5,728 bases of DNA, from assembly GCA_037968895.1 (NCBI GenBank), contig JBBKWJ010000236.1, forward strand, positions 1 to 5,728, written 5' to 3'. The notes beneath the pieces are model-generated. The model had not been told where the DNA came from. It was given only the letters and a program-made list of their open reading frames with translations, and did no database searches. The position numbers and the translations under genes were made by a program. Shown piece by piece: positions 4,949 through 5,728 of the stretch. Source of the stretch: JBBKWJ01 sp037968895. GTDB lineage: Bacteria > Actinomycetota > Acidimicrobiia > Acidimicrobiales > SZUA-35. Positions within the stretch are counted from its first letter, which is position 1; each line of letters begins with the position of its first letter.

Positions 4949-5728
4949 CTATTCAGCGAAGTGACACGCGACCCAATGGTCGTCGTCGAGCTCTCGCCAT
5001 TCAGGAATCTCAGACGAGCATCGCTGCTCGGCGATTGGGCATCGGGTGCTGAAAACGCAACCGGGTGGAGGATTCGATGGACTTGGAAGGTCGCCCTGGA
5101 GGATGGTGCGTTCGCGGATGTCTTCGGCCCGAGGATCGGGCACGGGCACGGCGGACAGGAGCGCCCGGGTGTAGGGATGTTTGGGGTCGTCGTAAACGCG
5201 TCCGACGTCGGTGAGTTCGACAATGTGGCCGAGATACATCACGGCAACCCGATCGGCGATGTGGCGGACCATCGACAGATCGTGGGAGATGAACAGATAG
5301 GTGAGCCCCAACGACTCTTGCAGATCTTCGAGCAGGTTGACGACCTGAGCCTGGATCGAGACGTCGAGCGCCGCAATCGGCTCATCGCACACGATGAAAT
5401 CTGGGTTGAGTGCAATGGCTCGGGCGATGCCGATGCGCTGGCGCTGGCCACCCGAAAACTCGTGGGGGTAGCGGTTGGCGTGTGACGGGTCGAGCCCAAC
5501 AATGGTCAGCAGTTCGTCGATTCGAGTGCGGCGCTCGACCGAACCCATCTTGGTGTGTTCTCGTAGCGGTTCGCCGATGATCGATGCCACCGTCATGCGC
5601 GGATTGAGACAGGCATGCGGGTCTTGGAAGATCATTTGCGCCCGGGGCCGGACCTTGCGCATTTCTGCCGGTTTCAGCTTCGTCAGGTCTTGGCCTTCGA
5701 AGATGACTTCGCCTTCGGTCGCCTTGTC
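4949..5728 (-). CDS. oppF: Peptide ABC transporter ATP-binding protein, OppF/DppF type, 5' end cut by window edge
   Basis: The frame is open from the right edge to a TAG at 4949-4951, giving 259 residues. The fragment begins DKATEGEVIFEGQDL, which normally follows the Walker A helix closely, so Walker A and the start lie just outside. The Q-loop is at 31-37 (QMIFQDP), and the ABC signature FSGGQRQRIGIARA at 91-104 (FSGGQ at 91-95). Walker B is FIVCDEP at 111-117, the D-loop ALD at 120-122, and the switch His is at 149 (LFISHDLS). The C-terminal oligopeptide-transporter extension follows (HPYTRALLSAVP at about 184-195). It carries four cysteines in a CX5CX6CX17C pattern (224, 230, 237, 255). 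DVSIQAQVVNLLEDLQ and RVAVMYLGHIVE are closest to the OppF/DppF branch. A partner OppD/DppD would be expected beyond the right edge. The ATPase sits at the cytoplasmic face and couples ATP hydrolysis to import. The SBP gene follows after 187 bases. Confidence 0.94.
   Translation of the reverse strand, partial: DKATEGEVIFEGQDLTKLKPAEMRKVRPRAQMIFQDPHACLNPRMTVASIIGEPLREHTKMGSVERRTRIDELLTIVGLDPSHANRYPHEFSGGQRQRIGIARAIALNPDFIVCDEPIAALDVSIQAQVVNLLEDLQESLGLTYLFISHDLSMVRHIADRVAVMYLGHIVELTDVGRVYDDPKHPYTRALLSAVPVPDPRAEDIRERTILQGDLPSPSNPPPGCVFSTRCPIAEQRCSSEIPEWRELDDDHWVACHFAE

Noticed and set aside
4334..5485. 383-codon plus-strand open frame across the start of the SBP gene and the ATPase gene
   Set aside because: It is antisense to two firmly identified genes. 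Its N-terminal half is a low-complexity Ser/Ala-rich mirror of the tandem repeat, and it crosses an intergenic gap. This is a codon-bias shadow.

Overview
The window carries most of one co-directional minus-strand locus: an oligopeptide/dipeptide-type ABC importer followed by a ligase-like gene. In transcription order (right to left) it holds the 3' part of an OppF/DppF-type ATPase, a lipoprotein substrate-binding protein (SBP), a DppB/OppB-type permease, a DppC/OppC-type permease, and the 5' part of an ATP-grasp enzyme that runs off the left edge. No gene on the plus strand is supported. The long plus-strand open frames are antisense shadows of these genes.

The organism looks like a moderately GC-rich actinobacterium. 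The SBP has a lipoprotein signal ending in a run of alanines and a Cys-Gly-Gly, then a long Asp/Ala/Ser/Thr-rich tether, which is a common actinobacterial style. An acidic marine or freshwater lineage such as Acidimicrobiia is plausible. This rests on protein style and base composition by eye, so the lineage is an inference.

Region by region: 1-750 is the ATP-grasp gene (C-terminus missing). 751-804 is a short spacer with no stop in the ATP-grasp frame. 805-1734 is the permease oppC. It overlaps by 8 bases the permease oppB at 1727-2743. 2744-2856 is a compact regulatory spacer with a strong oppB ribosome binding site, a 7-bp inverted repeat, and a 15-bp perfect hairpin followed by a T-run in the minus direction (an intrinsic terminator). 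2857-4761 is the SBP. 4762-4948 holds the SBP ribosome binding site and a small hairpin but no convincing promoter. 4949-5728 is the ATPase, cut just downstream of where its Walker A motif would lie.

Working model: the SBP captures a peptide-like solute outside the membrane, OppB and OppC form the channel, and the OppF-type ATPase, probably paired with an OppD-type ATPase encoded beyond the right edge, drives import. The terminator between the SBP and permease genes would let the SBP be made in excess. The ATP-grasp enzyme may act on, or make, a compound related to the transported substrate, but nothing in the window shows that directly.
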